Shown here: positions 7,905-16,671 of the stretch, in pieces
Layout: the number at the start of each line of letters is the position of its first letter
Numbering within the stretch: the stretch's first letter is position 1
NCBI GenBank assembly: GCA_937899835.1
Contig: CALCCE010000047.1
Location: 1 to 35,280, forward strand
Direction: 5' to 3'
Source of the DNA: an uncultured Flavobacteriales bacterium
GTDB lineage: Bacteria > Bacteroidota > Bacteroidia > Flavobacteriales_G > Salibacteraceae
Length of the DNA stretch: 35,280 nt
Notes under the pieces: generated by a model
Told to the model about the DNA's origin: nothing
Database searches by the model: none
The model's input: only the letters and a program-made list of their open reading frames with translations
Program-made: the position numbers and the translations under genes

Positions 7905-9731
7905 TCAGATGTTCATCATAAACTCTTCCAGGTTCTCCTCCTTGGAAAGCTCCAACTTTTTGCGAAGTCGAACGCGTGCCACACGAACACTGTTGGGAGA
8001 CAAGTTCAAGATGGTTGCAGACTCCTTGATGTTCAATCGCAGACGGATGAGAGCCGCAAGGCGAAGTTGGTTCTGACTTAGGCCAGGATGTTGCTCGTTG
8101 AGCGATGCGAAGAAATTGCTGTTCACCTGCTCAAAGTGCAACTTGAATTCCTCCCAATCCTTGTCAAGGTGAAACCCATAGTTGATGAGGCCGCGAAGGT
8201 CCTGGATTTCTTTTTCAGAGTCGGAGTGATGCTTTTGCGACACCTGCGCAATCTTTTCTTTTAAGTCGGTCATCAATTCATTTTTCTGAATCAATTGCAG
8301 CGTCTTGGTGGTCAATTGCTTTTCGCGGAAAGCAATTTCTTGTTGCATTTGCTTTTCCCGAAGACGGCTGTTGTCCAACTCCAGTTCTACCAGGTTCTTT
8401 TTGGCTTTATCACGGTTCATTTTCAAACGAAGCGCGGCAAAGCCAAGTGCAGCAATTACCAAGAGGCCAAGCATTCCGGCCAGGTTGTACCGCTTCTGTC
8501 GTGCCTCCGCTTCTTTTTCTCGTTGGAGCAGGAGGTTGTCTTTCTCAAGCAGTACAATTTCTTGCTCCTTTTTTTCTACTTCATATTGCTCGCGCAATTC
8601 TGAGATGCGTTGATCGCTCTCGGCATTGAAAATACTATCGTGTACGACTTGATAACGGTTGCGCGCCTCCAGCGCCTTGCGGTAGTTGCCGTCTTCTTCG
8701 TAGATGTTGGCCAGTTCATTCAATACTACGCGTTGCTGATTCAGTACGCCAGCCTCCACTGCCAATTGGTACGACTTGTTGAAATAGTCGATGGCAAGGG
8801 TTGGTTGGTTCCGCATTTTTTCCACCAAACCCAGGTTGATATACGTGGTGGAAAGGTTGTCTTTCATGCCAATTTGGAGTTGGAGTTGCACCGTTTTGTC
8901 CAAATATTCCTTGGCGAGTGCGGCTTCCTCTTTGTTCAAATACACCAGCCCAATGGTGTTGTAAACCGAAATGAGGGCAATCACATTGCGATCGGCTTCC
9001 AGTTCGGGAATTAAGGGATTCAGGGTTTCCAAAGCCAGGTCATATTCCTCTTTTGATTTGTAGACCATGGCCAGGTTGACACTCACCGAAATGATGCTTC
9101 TTCTTTCTTTTAGCTCTTTAAATATTTCCAGCGCCCGGTTGTAATAGGTAATCGCGTTGTCCACGTCCGACATGAAATAATAGATCATGCCAACGTTGCC
9201 CAAGGCTCTTCCGGCGTTGAGTCGCTTGTCGGGGAATTGTTCGAAATAATGCAAGGAAGCAATGCCTTCTTCTAAGGCCTGTTCAAAGTTTCCTTTTCGT
9301 CGGTAGAGCCAACTTAGGTTAGAAGCACACCTTGCCATGCCTTCCTCCATTCTTTGTTGTTGGTAAAGGGCTTTGGCTTCTTTGAATTCGTTGATGGCAC
9401 CATCCAAATCACCGAGTTTGCTGATGGCCTGGCCCATCCCAATTTTAGCAGCGCCTATTCCACGGGTGAAATCAAGCTTTTGGGCCAGATCATAGGCTTG
9501 TTTAGACAGCGCTTTTGCGGTATCCGGACGGGTATTGGTATACTTCCAGGCCAGGGCATTCAGCAGCAATACCCGGTTGGTATCCATTGCCGTGGCCTCA
9601 AGTCGCTGGCTTAGAGAATCGATATCTTGTTGGATTTGCGCCTGAGAGAAGCTGGCCTGGAAGCAAAAGAGCAATGGCAGAAAAGCGTTGATCAAGCCAG
9701 CAGTGCAAAAAGAAGAAAGTCGAATTCTCAT
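7905..9731 (-). CDS. TPR sensor-regulator with LuxR-like HTH
   Basis: A 608-residue protein typical of Bacteroidota. A signal peptide (AFLPLLFCFQASFSQAQ) leads into an array of about six or seven tetratricopeptide repeats (roughly residues 70-350; examples are GNVGMIYYFMSDVDNAITYY and YINLGLVEKMRNQPTLAIDY). A helical linker follows, then one membrane segment near residues 417-440 (AGMLGLLVIAALGFAAL), a coiled coil, and a C-terminal helix-turn-helix of LuxR/GerE character (LSQNQLRLAALIRLRLNIKE, then LSPNSVRVARVRLRKKL). Periplasmic TPRs would sense a signal and the cytoplasmic tail bind DNA. The frame extends to 9827, but the ATG at 9731 directly precedes the signal peptide. No receiver or kinase domain is present. 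The targets are unknown. Confidence 0.85.
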   Translation of the reverse strand: MRIRLSSFCTAGLINAFLPLLFCFQASFSQAQIQQDIDSLSQRLEATAMDTNRVLLLNALAWKYTNTRPDTAKALSKQAYDLAQKLDFTRGIGAAKIGMGQAISKLGDLDGAINEFKEAKALYQQQRMEEGMARCASNLSWLYRRKGNFEQALEEGIASLHYFEQFPDKRLNAGRALGNVGMIYYFMSDVDNAITYYNRALEIFKELKERRSIISVSVNLAMVYKSKEEYDLALETLNPLIPELEADRNVIALISVYNTIGLVYLNKEEAALAKEYLDKTVQLQLQIGMKDNLSTTYINLGLVEKMRNQPTLAIDYFNKSYQLAVEAGVLNQQRVVLNELANIYEEDGNYRKALEARNRYQVVHDSIFNAESDQRISELREQYEVEKKEQEIVLLEKDNLLLQREKEAEARQKRYNLAGMLGLLVIAALGFAALRLKMNRDKAKKNLVELELDNSRLREKQMQQEIAFREKQLTTKTLQLIQKNELMTDLKEKIAQVSQKHHSDSEKEIQDLRGLINYGFHLDKDWEEFKLHFEQVNSNFFASLNEQHPGLSQNQLRLAALIRLRLNIKESATILNLSPNSVRVARVRLRKKLELSKEENLEEFMMNI

Positions 9732-9986
9732 GGTGCCTAAAATAGGACCCTTCATCGTTTGTGCAATGCCTTTTTGCGTTTTATTCCATACCAGAATTTT
9801 TAGGGGAGTACAGCCCGGTAGGGCCATTGCCGAAGCGGGGAGGGGCTGCTACCAATGTCGGTTCATATTTCGAAATGTTCCTGGATTGGTTTGGGGAAGC
9901 TTCCAAGCTAACGGTTACTTGAAAAATTGCAACTTGCAAAACAACTCTACTTCTAACGGCTCAAAGAAGAATTCAAAGTGAATGAA

Positions 9987-10568
9987 ATGGACGCAGCTGA
10001 ATTGCTTTTAGCAGAAATACTCCAATCCGACATTTGTAAGGGATGTGATCCACCTGAATCAAAACCACTGGTCAATTTTTCGGCTGCCTCTAAAATTATG
10101 ATTGTGGGCCAGGCGCCAGGCATCAAAGCCATCGAATCAGGGATTCCGTGGAACGATGCCAGCGGTAAAAGGTTGAGAGAATGGATGGGCATATCGCAGA
10201 GCGATTTTTACAACAAGCATAAGGTCGCCATCGTTCCCATGGATTTTTGTTTTCCTGGAAAAGGAAAGTCGGGAGATTTGCCGCCCCGTCCTGTTTGTGC
10301 TCAGAAGTGGATGGCGAAAACTCTTAAAGTGTGTCCACAAGTGCAGTTGACCCTACTAATCGGACAGTATGCCCAAAAGTATTTTCTTGGTGAACAAAGA
10401 AAAGAAAACCTGACCTCCACGGTGAAAAGTTGGAAAGACTATTATCCGCAATATTTTGTGATGCCACACCCTTCGCCCAGAAATAACATCTGGCTCAGGA
10501 AAAACAACTGGTTTGAAAAAGAACTGCTGCCAATTTTAAAGCAGGATGTGAGTGAAATCTGTCAATAA
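9987..10568 (+). CDS. Uracil-DNA glycosylase family protein
   Basis: A 193-residue cytoplasmic protein of the uracil-DNA-glycosylase superfamily. It carries KIMIVGQAPGIKAIESGIPW near residues 35-54, the family's GQAPG active-site loop, the WNDASGKRLREWMG segment, and the closing HPSPRN motif that corresponds to the DNA-intercalation/uracil-recognition loop. FCFPGKGKSGDLPPRP is typical of the subgroup usually annotated only as 'family protein'. Members would be expected to remove uracil or a related lesion from DNA, but activity in this subgroup is not firmly established. Only two N-terminal cysteines (ICKGC) are seen where iron-sulfur family 4 enzymes have four. A GTG three codons upstream (9978) is an alternative start. 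Confidence 0.85.
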   Translation: MDAAELLLAEILQSDICKGCDPPESKPLVNFSAASKIMIVGQAPGIKAIESGIPWNDASGKRLREWMGISQSDFYNKHKVAIVPMDFCFPGKGKSGDLPPRPVCAQKWMAKTLKVCPQVQLTLLIGQYAQKYFLGEQRKENLTSTVKSWKDYYPQYFVMPHPSPRNNIWLRKNNWFEKELLPILKQDVSEICQ

Positions 10569-10589
10569 ATGATAGATATTTAAAAAGTT

Positions 10590-10637
10590 CTCCTGTAACC
10601 CCAAAGGTTGCAAATGAAGCCTTCGGGGTTCCAGGAG
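10590..10637. terminator. Bidirectional terminator-like hairpin
   Basis: Two 18-bp arms (10590-10607 and 10620-10637) pair with two mismatches around a 12-nt loop; the core is aaccccaaagg against ccttcggggtt. It lies between the convergent glycosylase-like and NTF2-like genes, just where a shared terminator is expected. A T-run is lacking on both sides. Confidence 0.5.
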
Positions 10638-10654
10638 GTGTACCACTACAATTT

Positions 10655-11152
10655 CTATTCCTTGGGTGGTAAAATAGTGTATCCCAATTGCGTCTGAACA
10701 TCACTCTGGTTCATAATAATTTGAGCGCGTTTGATTTTATCCCGGTGGGTTAAAAACTTGACATGAACCGGAAATTCAACCCAGGTTTTCAAATCGGAAT
10801 TATGAAATTCCGCCTCGTAATAATGCAAGATCAGGGACTCATCGCGGTTAAGCGTTTCTTGCGCACTTACATCGTATACCCTGGGATCGTGCATGCGCAA
10901 GGAATCATTTCTCAAATGAGTCGATCGCCAGCTGTTTATCAATGCTTTCTTATCAAGCGTATCAGAGCGCTTAGGGCCAATAAAAATAAAGTCCTCGTGC
11001 AGCAGTTCATCCAATCGCGCATAGTCTTTGGCAAAGGCAGCGGCAAAGTAAGCTTCTACTAATTCCTTTCCTGGCGCTGGTTGGGTAGACTGGCATCCCA
11101 AGAGCAACAAGGGAGCCAGCAAGAGGCTTAAATGGCGGAACAGTCGCCACAT
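10655..11152 (-). CDS. NTF2/SnoaL-like lipoprotein
   Basis: A 165-residue lipoprotein. The signal HLSLLLAPLLLLGCQST contains the lipobox LLGC. The mature domain begins GKELVEAYFAAAFAKDYARL followed by DELLHEDFIFIGP, the usual opening of the NTF2/SnoaL-like cone fold (a helix pair with 'D...L..l..ddf...gP'). This fold serves both enzymes and simple ligand binders, so the activity is not predictable. The frame runs 39 codons further upstream (to 11269), but that part has no signal-peptide character and overlaps the neighbouring gene, so the ATG at 11152 is preferred. The gene lies about 50 bases downstream of the oxidoreductase on the same strand and may be co-transcribed. Confidence 0.7.
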   Translation of the reverse strand: MWRLFRHLSLLLAPLLLLGCQSTQPAPGKELVEAYFAAAFAKDYARLDELLHEDFIFIGPKRSDTLDKKALINSWRSTHLRNDSLRMHDPRVYDVSAQETLNRDESLILHYYEAEFHNSDLKTWVEFPVHVKFLTHRDKIKRAQIIMNQSDVQTQLGYTILPPKE

Positions 11153-11205
11153 TGAAGTATTTTCTGCCCATATAGGAATGATCCTGAAGTGGCTCCCTGC
11201 TCTCA

Positions 11206-11892
11206 TTAGTTGGTTTGTATATGAAAATTGAATTCCGCAGTGCCAAGGGCATTCCATAGCCTCAACCAAATGGGCAAAAGCATCTCTGTACCACGTGCAT
11301 TGGTAATGTCTCCCAGATCAAGGATCAGGTCTTCACGCCAACCAAATGATTGGAGTACTTCTTTTACCTGGCGCTTGGCGGCATCATCATTACCGCACAC
11401 AAAAACGTTGTGATCGCCCTTCACCATGCCAGGATTTACCATCAAAAAGGTATTCATGGTGTTTAATGATTTGACCACCTTTAGTTGCGGAAACCTACGC
11501 TGAATTTGCTCGCCCAGGGAATCCGTATTTACCGGAGAAAGTGAGGGAGGCATGCCATTGCTAAAATCCAGTGGATTGGCCACGTCAATCAACGTTTTGC
11601 CATTTAATGTTTCTTCTCCAATCGATTCAAGTACTGCTACGGAAGATTGGCCACCAGTGCAATTCACAATTAAATCAGTGTTGCGGGCCGCATCTTTAAA
11701 GGTTTGCAGTTTGATTCCTTGGTTGGACTGGTGCCACTCGCTAAATGGGGGATTGCCATAACCGTCCTTTTCTGCCTTGTTCAATGTGTTTTCCACATTT
11801 CGAGTTCCAATGGTTACCTCGTGGCCAAGATGCTTCATTTTAGCAGCAATCGTTCTACCAACTATTCCGGTGCCTAAAATTGTGACTTTCAT
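11206..11892 (-). CDS. NADPH-dependent F420 reductase-like oxidoreductase
   Basis: A 228-residue protein with an N-terminal Rossmann fold. MKVTILGTGIVGRTIAAKM is the GxGxxG dinucleotide-binding motif, and HEVTIGTRN carries the Arg after the second strand that favours NADP(H). NCTGG, LIDVANPLDF and the KSLNTM stretch match the family named 'F420-dependent NADP oxidoreductase' (NADP-F420 oxidoreductase-like). Bacteroidota generally lack F420, so the real cofactor partner is unknown and the enzyme may reduce another acceptor. It is divergent from an HxlR regulator, with overlapping promoters between them, which suggests HxlR control. The ATG at 11892 directly abuts the glycine motif, so the start is secure. 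Confidence 0.8.
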   Translation of the reverse strand: MKVTILGTGIVGRTIAAKMKHLGHEVTIGTRNVENTLNKAEKDGYGNPPFSEWHQSNQGIKLQTFKDAARNTDLIVNCTGGQSSVAVLESIGEETLNGKTLIDVANPLDFSNGMPPSLSPVNTDSLGEQIQRRFPQLKVVKSLNTMNTFLMVNPGMVKGDHNVFVCGNDDAAKRQVKEVLQSFGWREDLILDLGDITNARGTEMLLPIWLRLWNALGTAEFNFHIQTN

Positions 11893-11910
11893 GAATTAAA
11901 TATAGTTTTG
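11880..11910 (+). promoter_or_regulatory. Candidate promoter for the HxlR gene
   Basis: TTG (11880-11882), exactly 20 bp, TAGTTTTG (11903-11910): a full match to the Bacteroidota promoter pattern. The upstream part lies inside the start of the divergent oxidoreductase gene. The predicted leader is about 90 bases and contains a near-palindrome. Confidence 0.55.
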
Positions 11911-11921
11911 ATATTCAATTT

Positions 11922-11952
11922 CAAAAGTATAGTTAGCTGAATTGGAGCACAA
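11922..11952 (-). promoter_or_regulatory. Candidate promoter for the oxidoreductase gene
   Basis: Read on the reverse strand: TTG (11952-11950), 20 bp, TACTTTTG (11929-11922), a full match to TTG-N20-TAnnTTTG, about 30 bases before the start codon at 11892. It lies back to back with the promoter of the divergent regulator. Confidence 0.55.
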
Positions 11953-11973
11953 TAGGTGGTTAATATTGAAAGC

Positions 11974-11993
11974 TACTATCATTTTTGACAGTA
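11974..11993. promoter_or_regulatory. Near-palindrome, possible HxlR operator
   Basis: tactatc, six bases, gacagta: arms of 7 bp pair at 6 of 7 positions. It lies between the divergent oxidoreductase and HxlR genes, 11 bases before the HxlR start codon. HxlR proteins bind as dimers to such dyads near their own genes. Binding is inferred, not shown. Confidence 0.35.
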
Positions 11994-12003
11994 ATGGAAT
12001 GGT

Positions 12004-12375
12004 ATGATTATAGACGGTAAGAAATACAAGTACAGAATGAACAATGAAGATTTTCACTGTGCTTTAGACGTAACCATGCGTTTTATTGGAGGTAAGTGGA
12101 AAGCAGTGGTGATCTGGTACCTTAGAAAAGAAAAAAAACGGTTTGGTGAATTGAAATCGCACATACCCGACATCACCGATAAAATGCTTTCACTGCAGCT
12201 GAAAGCATTGGAGCAAGACGGAATTGTATCTCGAAAAGTTTATGCTCAAGTGCCACCAAAAGTGGAGTACCAATTGACGGAAGAAGGGGCTTCTCTCATT
12301 CCCATTGTAGAGGCTATAGCCCAATGGGGAAGAACAAAGGCCGAGACCGAGGGGCGATTGGTGCTGGATGAATAA
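12004..12375 (+). CDS. HxlR-family winged-helix regulator
   Basis: A 123-residue single-domain regulator. The signature of the HxlR/MarR-like winged helix is clear: CALDVTMRFIGGKWKAVVIW (family motif 'C.ve..l..iGGKW...IL..L'), then KRFGELKSHIPDITDKMLSL, the recognition helix, and the wing in YQLTEEGASLIPIV. The N-terminal Cys (FHCALD) is the position that senses electrophiles or oxidants in characterised relatives such as HypR, though HxlR proteins vary. It is divergent from the F420-reductase-like gene, which is the most likely target. The ATG at 12004 gives a normal-length family member. Confidence 0.9.
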   Translation: MIIDGKKYKYRMNNEDFHCALDVTMRFIGGKWKAVVIWYLRKEKKRFGELKSHIPDITDKMLSLQLKALEQDGIVSRKVYAQVPPKVEYQLTEEGASLIPIVEAIAQWGRTKAETEGRLVLDE

Positions 12376-12827
12376 ACCATACCGATCGTTTTGGTGGTGG
12401 TGAACCCCAGCTAGAATAGGTAACTTTTGGGAGGCAAGGGAGATCTAATGGCAGGTAGTTCCCCAAAGAGGTTCGCTTCCTTTTAAAAATTGTTTTTACC
12501 ACTTCACTTGCCTTGTTAAGCAGAAGTATACCATTTCAATGGCATTGATTTGGTCGCTTATCGGAGCTGTTTCAACCCCAATTGAACAGCTGCCAGCTGA
12601 TTGTTTTTGAACAACCTTAGTGGCCTCTGACTGATTTCCTTCAATTACGTCTATTCGTCCATCTCAAAGCGTCAGTTATCCTCATTGGCTCAAAAAGGCC
12701 GTTCATAGTGTGTAGGTTTATAAGTAGCCGTCCCGGTTAGTTTTTTGAAATGCCATCGCATTCATGCCTAAAATTATCGGGTTGGAGCTCTTAATAGGAC
12801 CAATACGTAAAGCACTACGCCCACTTA
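12376..12827. other. Intergenic region before the peptide natural-product locus
   Basis: 452 bases with no convincing gene. A tandem pair of CAGCTG palindromes (CAGCTGCCAGCTG, 12587-12599) could be an operator. Sequences resembling the -7 box occur (for example TAGTTTTT at 12738) but none has both a good -7 and a -33 element, so the promoter of the locus is not identified. A forward frame from 12764 overlaps the exporter gene out of frame and is rejected. Confidence 0.45.
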
Positions 12828-15026
12828 ATGCTCAGGCAATTTCCTTTTTTCCAACAAGCCGATTCTATGGATTGCGGACCCACTTGCCTACGAATGGTGG
12901 CAAAGTACCATGGCCGCGCCTATTCCCTACAGTTTTTAAGAGAAAAATGCTACATCGATCGGGCAGGGGTAAGCTTGAAAGGCATTAGTGAGGCAGCAGA
13001 ATACATTGGGCTTCGAACTTTGGCGGTAAAGCTCTCTTTAGAGCCTGAAGGAAGAAATATCGAAACCCCAGCCTTAAAAAAAGCGCCTCTGCCTTGTATC
13101 GTGCATTGGAATCAAAACCACTTCGTGGTGGTTTATAAAATTGAAAAGTCGAAGGTATTTATCGCCGATCCGGCCAGCGGTAAAATAGGACTTTCCTACG
13201 CGGAGTTTAATAGGTCATATGTTAGCGAATCGGGCAGAGGGATCGCCCTCTTAGTAGAAAAAACGCCAGGGTTTAACCAAACCGAACTGGATGAAGAAGC
13301 ACCTCGTGGTCTTCAGTTTATTCTGCAGTACCTATACCCACACCGCAAATTGATGTGGCAATTGGTATTGGGACTCCTGTTGGGAACCCTGTTTCAACTC
13401 ATTTTTCCCTTTCTCACCCAAAGTATTGTTGACATCGGTATCGACACGCAAAACCTGGGTTTCATCTATCTCATTCTCGGTGGACAGTTGATGATATTTC
13501 TGGGGCAAACAGCGGTACGGTTTATTCAACGTTGGATTTTGCTGCACATTAGCATTCGTATCAGTGTCAACCTTATAGCCGATTTTCTGGTCAAATTAAT
13601 GAAGTTGCCGCTCGGCTTTTTTGATGCTAAAAACACGGGCGATTTGCTTCAGCGAATCGGAGACCACAACCGAATTGAGAGTTTTTTGACACACTCGAGC
13701 CTCACGGCCTTGTTTTCGGTCTTCAATCTGCTGGTTTTTGGACTCGTTTTGGCCTATTACTCAGGCCCGATTTTCCTCATTTTTCTGGGTTCGAGCTTCA
13801 TTTATGTTTTGTGGATATTTCTTTTCCTCAAAAGAAGAAAAGAAGTGGACTACCGTGCATTTCAGCAAATGGCTGACAACCAAGATGCCTTGATTGAAAT
13901 CATTCAAGGGATGCCGGAAATTAAACTACAGGGCAGCCAACTGAAGCGAAGGTGGAAATGGACGGTCATTCAGGCAAAGTTGTTTCGCACGCAATTAAAA
14001 GCGCTTTCTATCAGTCAATATCAGGATGCCGGGGCGCTCTCCATCAGCCAGCTAAAAGATATTCTAATCACGTTTATGGCGGCAAAGTTGGTCCTCGAAG
14101 GGGAAATTACCTTGGGCATGATGCTGGCCATTCAATTTATCATTGGTCAGTTAAACAGCCCTTTGCAGCAGCTGATCCAGTTCATTCGTGACGTGCAAGA
14201 TGCTTCCATTAGTTTGGAGCGCTTGTCGGAAATCCACGTGAGTTCGAATGAGGAAAATGAGTATGAGGATAAAATCAAGGCATTGCCCGAAGGAGACATT
14301 GTGTTGGAAGACCTCTCTTTTTCCTACACGCCCATTGCCGATCAGGTGCTCAAGAACGTGTCATTTACCATACCCAAAGGCAAAACCACCGCTATTGTTG
14401 GAACAAGTGGTAGTGGCAAAACTACCTTGGTCAAGTTGTTGCTGGGTTTCTACAAGCCAACACAAGGTAAAATAGTAGTTGGCAATACGAACCTTAATTC
14501 CATCTACCAAAAGGCCTGGCGGGCCAACTGTGGCGTGGTGATGCAAGAAGGTTTTATTTTTTCTGATACCATTGGCAACAACATTTCTGAGTGTGACGAA
14601 AAAACTGATTTTTACCGGGTAAAGGAGGCCATTGAAGTAGCCAATATTGAAGCGTTTATTCAATCGCTCCCCTTGGGTATCCACACGATGATTGGAGCGA
14701 AAGGCAATGGGCTAAGTCAAGGGCAAAAACAACGTTTGTTAATTGCCAGGGCTGTCTATAAAAATCCGGACTTTTTGTTTTTCGATGAGGCTACCAATGC
14801 GCTTGATGCCAACAATGAAAAGGTCATCATGCATCAGCTCAATACTTTTTTGCAAGAAAAAACGGCGGTAGTAGTGGCCCATCGTTTGAGCACCGTCAGA
14901 AGTGCTGATCAAATTATTGTATTAGAGGGAGGTGAAGTGGTGGAACAAGGAACACACAGCGACCTGATAGACTTGAAAGGTAGCTACTTCACCTTGGTTC
15001 AAAACCAACTTGAACTGGGCAATTAA
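12828..15026 (+). CDS. C39 peptidase-containing ABC exporter (PCAT type)
   Basis: A 732-residue bacteriocin-type exporter with three parts. Residues 1-130 are a C39 cysteine peptidase with all catalytic residues: C16 in DCGPTCL, H98 in QNHFVVV, D114 in IADPASGK. It cuts leader peptides after a double glycine. Residues about 160-450 are the membrane domain with about six helices. Residues about 490-732 are the ATPase: Walker A GTSGSGKTT (525-533), signature LSQGQ (629-633), Walker B ending D653-E654, and switch H685. It should cleave and secrete the locus's GG-leader precursors through the inner membrane, working with the HlyD-type adaptor 15 bases downstream. The ATG at 12828 places the peptidase motif at the usual distance from the N-terminus. 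Confidence 0.95.
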   Translation: MLRQFPFFQQADSMDCGPTCLRMVAKYHGRAYSLQFLREKCYIDRAGVSLKGISEAAEYIGLRTLAVKLSLEPEGRNIETPALKKAPLPCIVHWNQNHFVVVYKIEKSKVFIADPASGKIGLSYAEFNRSYVSESGRGIALLVEKTPGFNQTELDEEAPRGLQFILQYLYPHRKLMWQLVLGLLLGTLFQLIFPFLTQSIVDIGIDTQNLGFIYLILGGQLMIFLGQTAVRFIQRWILLHISIRISVNLIADFLVKLMKLPLGFFDAKNTGDLLQRIGDHNRIESFLTHSSLTALFSVFNLLVFGLVLAYYSGPIFLIFLGSSFIYVLWIFLFLKRRKEVDYRAFQQMADNQDALIEIIQGMPEIKLQGSQLKRRWKWTVIQAKLFRTQLKALSISQYQDAGALSISQLKDILITFMAAKLVLEGEITLGMMLAIQFIIGQLNSPLQQLIQFIRDVQDASISLERLSEIHVSSNEENEYEDKIKALPEGDIVLEDLSFSYTPIADQVLKNVSFTIPKGKTTAIVGTSGSGKTTLVKLLLGFYKPTQGKIVVGNTNLNSIYQKAWRANCGVVMQEGFIFSDTIGNNISECDEKTDFYRVKEAIEVANIEAFIQSLPLGIHTMIGAKGNGLSQGQKQRLLIARAVYKNPDFLFFDEATNALDANNEKVIMHQLNTFLQEKTAVVVAHRLSTVRSADQIIVLEGGEVVEQGTHSDLIDLKGSYFTLVQNQLELGN

Positions 15027-15041
15027 AAGAGGAGTAGCAGG

Positions 15042-16349
15042 ATGCCAGAAACCATGGAAGAAATCGCAGCCAGTCAGCAAACCGCTGACATCATTGAGGT
15101 ACCTCCTGGTTGGTTAATCCACAGTGGAATTGGCACCATTGCCGCAGTAATGGTGATGCTATTGGGGTTAACCTTATTTATTCGCTACCCGGACAAGGTA
15201 TTGGCAACTGGGATGATTACCACCGAAATGGAGCCTGTGGAGTTGTTTACTGAAGTGGATGGAAGGATAGAGCGGCTGTTTGTGAAAGATAAGGCAACAG
15301 TAGAAAGTGGGGCTCCCATTTTATTTCTTGCCAATGATGCGAGTTGGCGCGATGTGGAAAAGTTGAAACAACAATTGGCCTTACTTAAAACAAGTTTGGG
15401 CACCACCAAGGATTTTCCGGTTTTACCCGAATTGACTCAACTGGGACTCATGCAGCGCGATTATGTTCAATTGAAACAGCAGTGTGAAGCCTTGGCAATT
15501 TTGCTCACACGATCAGAAGTTGTTGCCTTGCAAAAAAGCACACTAAACAAGGAATTGGCGGGGATTAACCGGCTCAACGAATCATTGGTAAAAGAAAAGG
15601 CACTTTTTGAGGAGGAACTGGCACTTAAGAAGAGGGATTTCCATCGACACCTAAGCTTGGAAGAAGTGGGGGCAGTAAGCAAGTTGGATTATGAAAACCG
15701 TCAATTGACTTACCTCCAGTTTCAACGACAATTTGAAGGAATGAGCAGCGGTATCATCAACAATCAAATTCGGATGGAACAACTCCGAATGGAATCGATA
15801 CGCTTAGAAACGGAGTATGCACAAAATATTCAAGCCGCAATTGTAGGCATTGGACAAACCATAGAATTGTTGCATGCGGGGTTACTGGTTTGGGAGCAAC
15901 AATACTTCTTAAAAGCAGAAACCGCCGGTACAATTAGCCTTGCACGGAGTATTTCGGAAAATGCCTTTCTCCGAAAAGGAGATTTGGCCGCTTATGTTGT
16001 GCCCCTTGAAAAGGGGAGGCTTCTCGCCAGGATAAAGCTTCCAGTGCCGAGCAGTGGTAAAATTGAAATCGGACAAAGGCTGATTCTAAAAGTTCAGGAA
16101 TATCCCTATAAAGAGTTTGGAATGGTGCAAACAAAGGTGGCGGATATTGCCGCCATTGCGGTGCAAGCAGAAGATGGTGAAGCTTACTATGACGTTCGGG
16201 GAGAGCTTCCCGATAAACTGATTACCACCTACGGAAAACAGATTGCGTACAAACCCAACATGCAAGTGTCAGCAGAAATTATTTCTGAAGACCGAAGCTT
16301 GTTTCAACGCATTTTTAGTCAGTTCCTCAACCTTATAAAAAACGATTGA
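15042..16349 (+). CDS. HlyD-family secretion adaptor
   Basis: A 435-residue membrane-fusion protein, partner of the C39 exporter immediately upstream. A short cytoplasmic N-terminus precedes one membrane helix (IAAVMVMLLGLTLFIRYP, about residues 28-50). Next come half of a lipoyl/barrel-sandwich domain (MEPVELFTEVDGRIERLFVK), a long coiled-coil hairpin (about 100-260, rich in Leu, Glu and Gln), the returning sandwich half (FLKAETAGTISLARSISENA), and a beta-barrel with the KVQEYPYKEFGMV segment common in bacteriocin adaptors. It bridges the exporter to an outer-membrane channel that is not in this window (a TolC-like protein would be needed). A purine-rich gaggag lies before the ATG, unusual here and resembling a Shine-Dalgarno. 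Confidence 0.93.
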   Translation: MPETMEEIAASQQTADIIEVPPGWLIHSGIGTIAAVMVMLLGLTLFIRYPDKVLATGMITTEMEPVELFTEVDGRIERLFVKDKATVESGAPILFLANDASWRDVEKLKQQLALLKTSLGTTKDFPVLPELTQLGLMQRDYVQLKQQCEALAILLTRSEVVALQKSTLNKELAGINRLNESLVKEKALFEEELALKKRDFHRHLSLEEVGAVSKLDYENRQLTYLQFQRQFEGMSSGIINNQIRMEQLRMESIRLETEYAQNIQAAIVGIGQTIELLHAGLLVWEQQYFLKAETAGTISLARSISENAFLRKGDLAAYVVPLEKGRLLARIKLPVPSSGKIEIGQRLILKVQEYPYKEFGMVQTKVADIAAIAVQAEDGEAYYDVRGELPDKLITTYGKQIAYKPNMQVSAEIISEDRSLFQRIFSQFLNLIKND

Positions 16350-16350
16350 T

Positions 16351-16671
16351 ATGAATCTTATAGAGAAGATAAGACTGATAGAACGGGTGGATGGGCTTAT
16401 TTCCAGAGAAAGTACCGGGTCTCCTGCAGCATTGGCACAGCGCCTCCATATTTCAGAGCGTAATACCTATAACCTAATCAAGGTGATGAAAGAAATGGGA
16501 GCTTCCATTTATTTTTGTAAAACCAGAAATAGTTATTGTTACAAAGAAGAAGGTCAATTTAAATTCGGTTTTATGGTCAAAGAAAGCTCCTGTACGGGAG
16601 GTGAGTGTAATTTTTTTAAGCCTTTGCAACACCTGCAAATTACTTGCAGTACCCCGAGTTATATTTGTTAG
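16351..16671 (+). CDS. Small HTH-domain protein of peptide-maturation loci
   Basis: A 106-residue protein that begins one base after the adaptor stop codon and so is translationally linked. Residues 1-60 form a helix-turn-helix (HTH_11-like): GLISRESTGSPAALAQRLHI then SERNTYNLIKVMKEMGA, followed by a wing (IYFCKTRNSYCY). The C-terminal ~30 residues are Cys-rich (SSCTGGECNFF, ITCSTPSYIC), six or more cysteines in the whole protein. Proteins of this build commonly stand next to GG-leader precursor genes in Bacteroidota and are assumed, not shown, to regulate them. A promoter and a 12-bp palindrome lie at and just past its stop codon, immediately before precursor A1, and would be a natural target. 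Confidence 0.8.
   Translation: MNLIEKIRLIERVDGLISRESTGSPAALAQRLHISERNTYNLIKVMKEMGASIYFCKTRNSYCYKEEGQFKFGFMVKESSCTGGECNFFKPLQHLQITCSTPSYIC

Noticed and set aside
8610-9014. A 134-codon forward ORF and several shorter ones nearby
   Set aside because: Antisense to the TPR regulator; hydrophobic composition results from reading TPR codons backwards.
12764-12988. A 74-codon forward ORF starting with ATG before the exporter gene
   Set aside because: It runs out of frame into the C39 peptidase, which has all catalytic residues in the other frame; the ORF shows no protein features.
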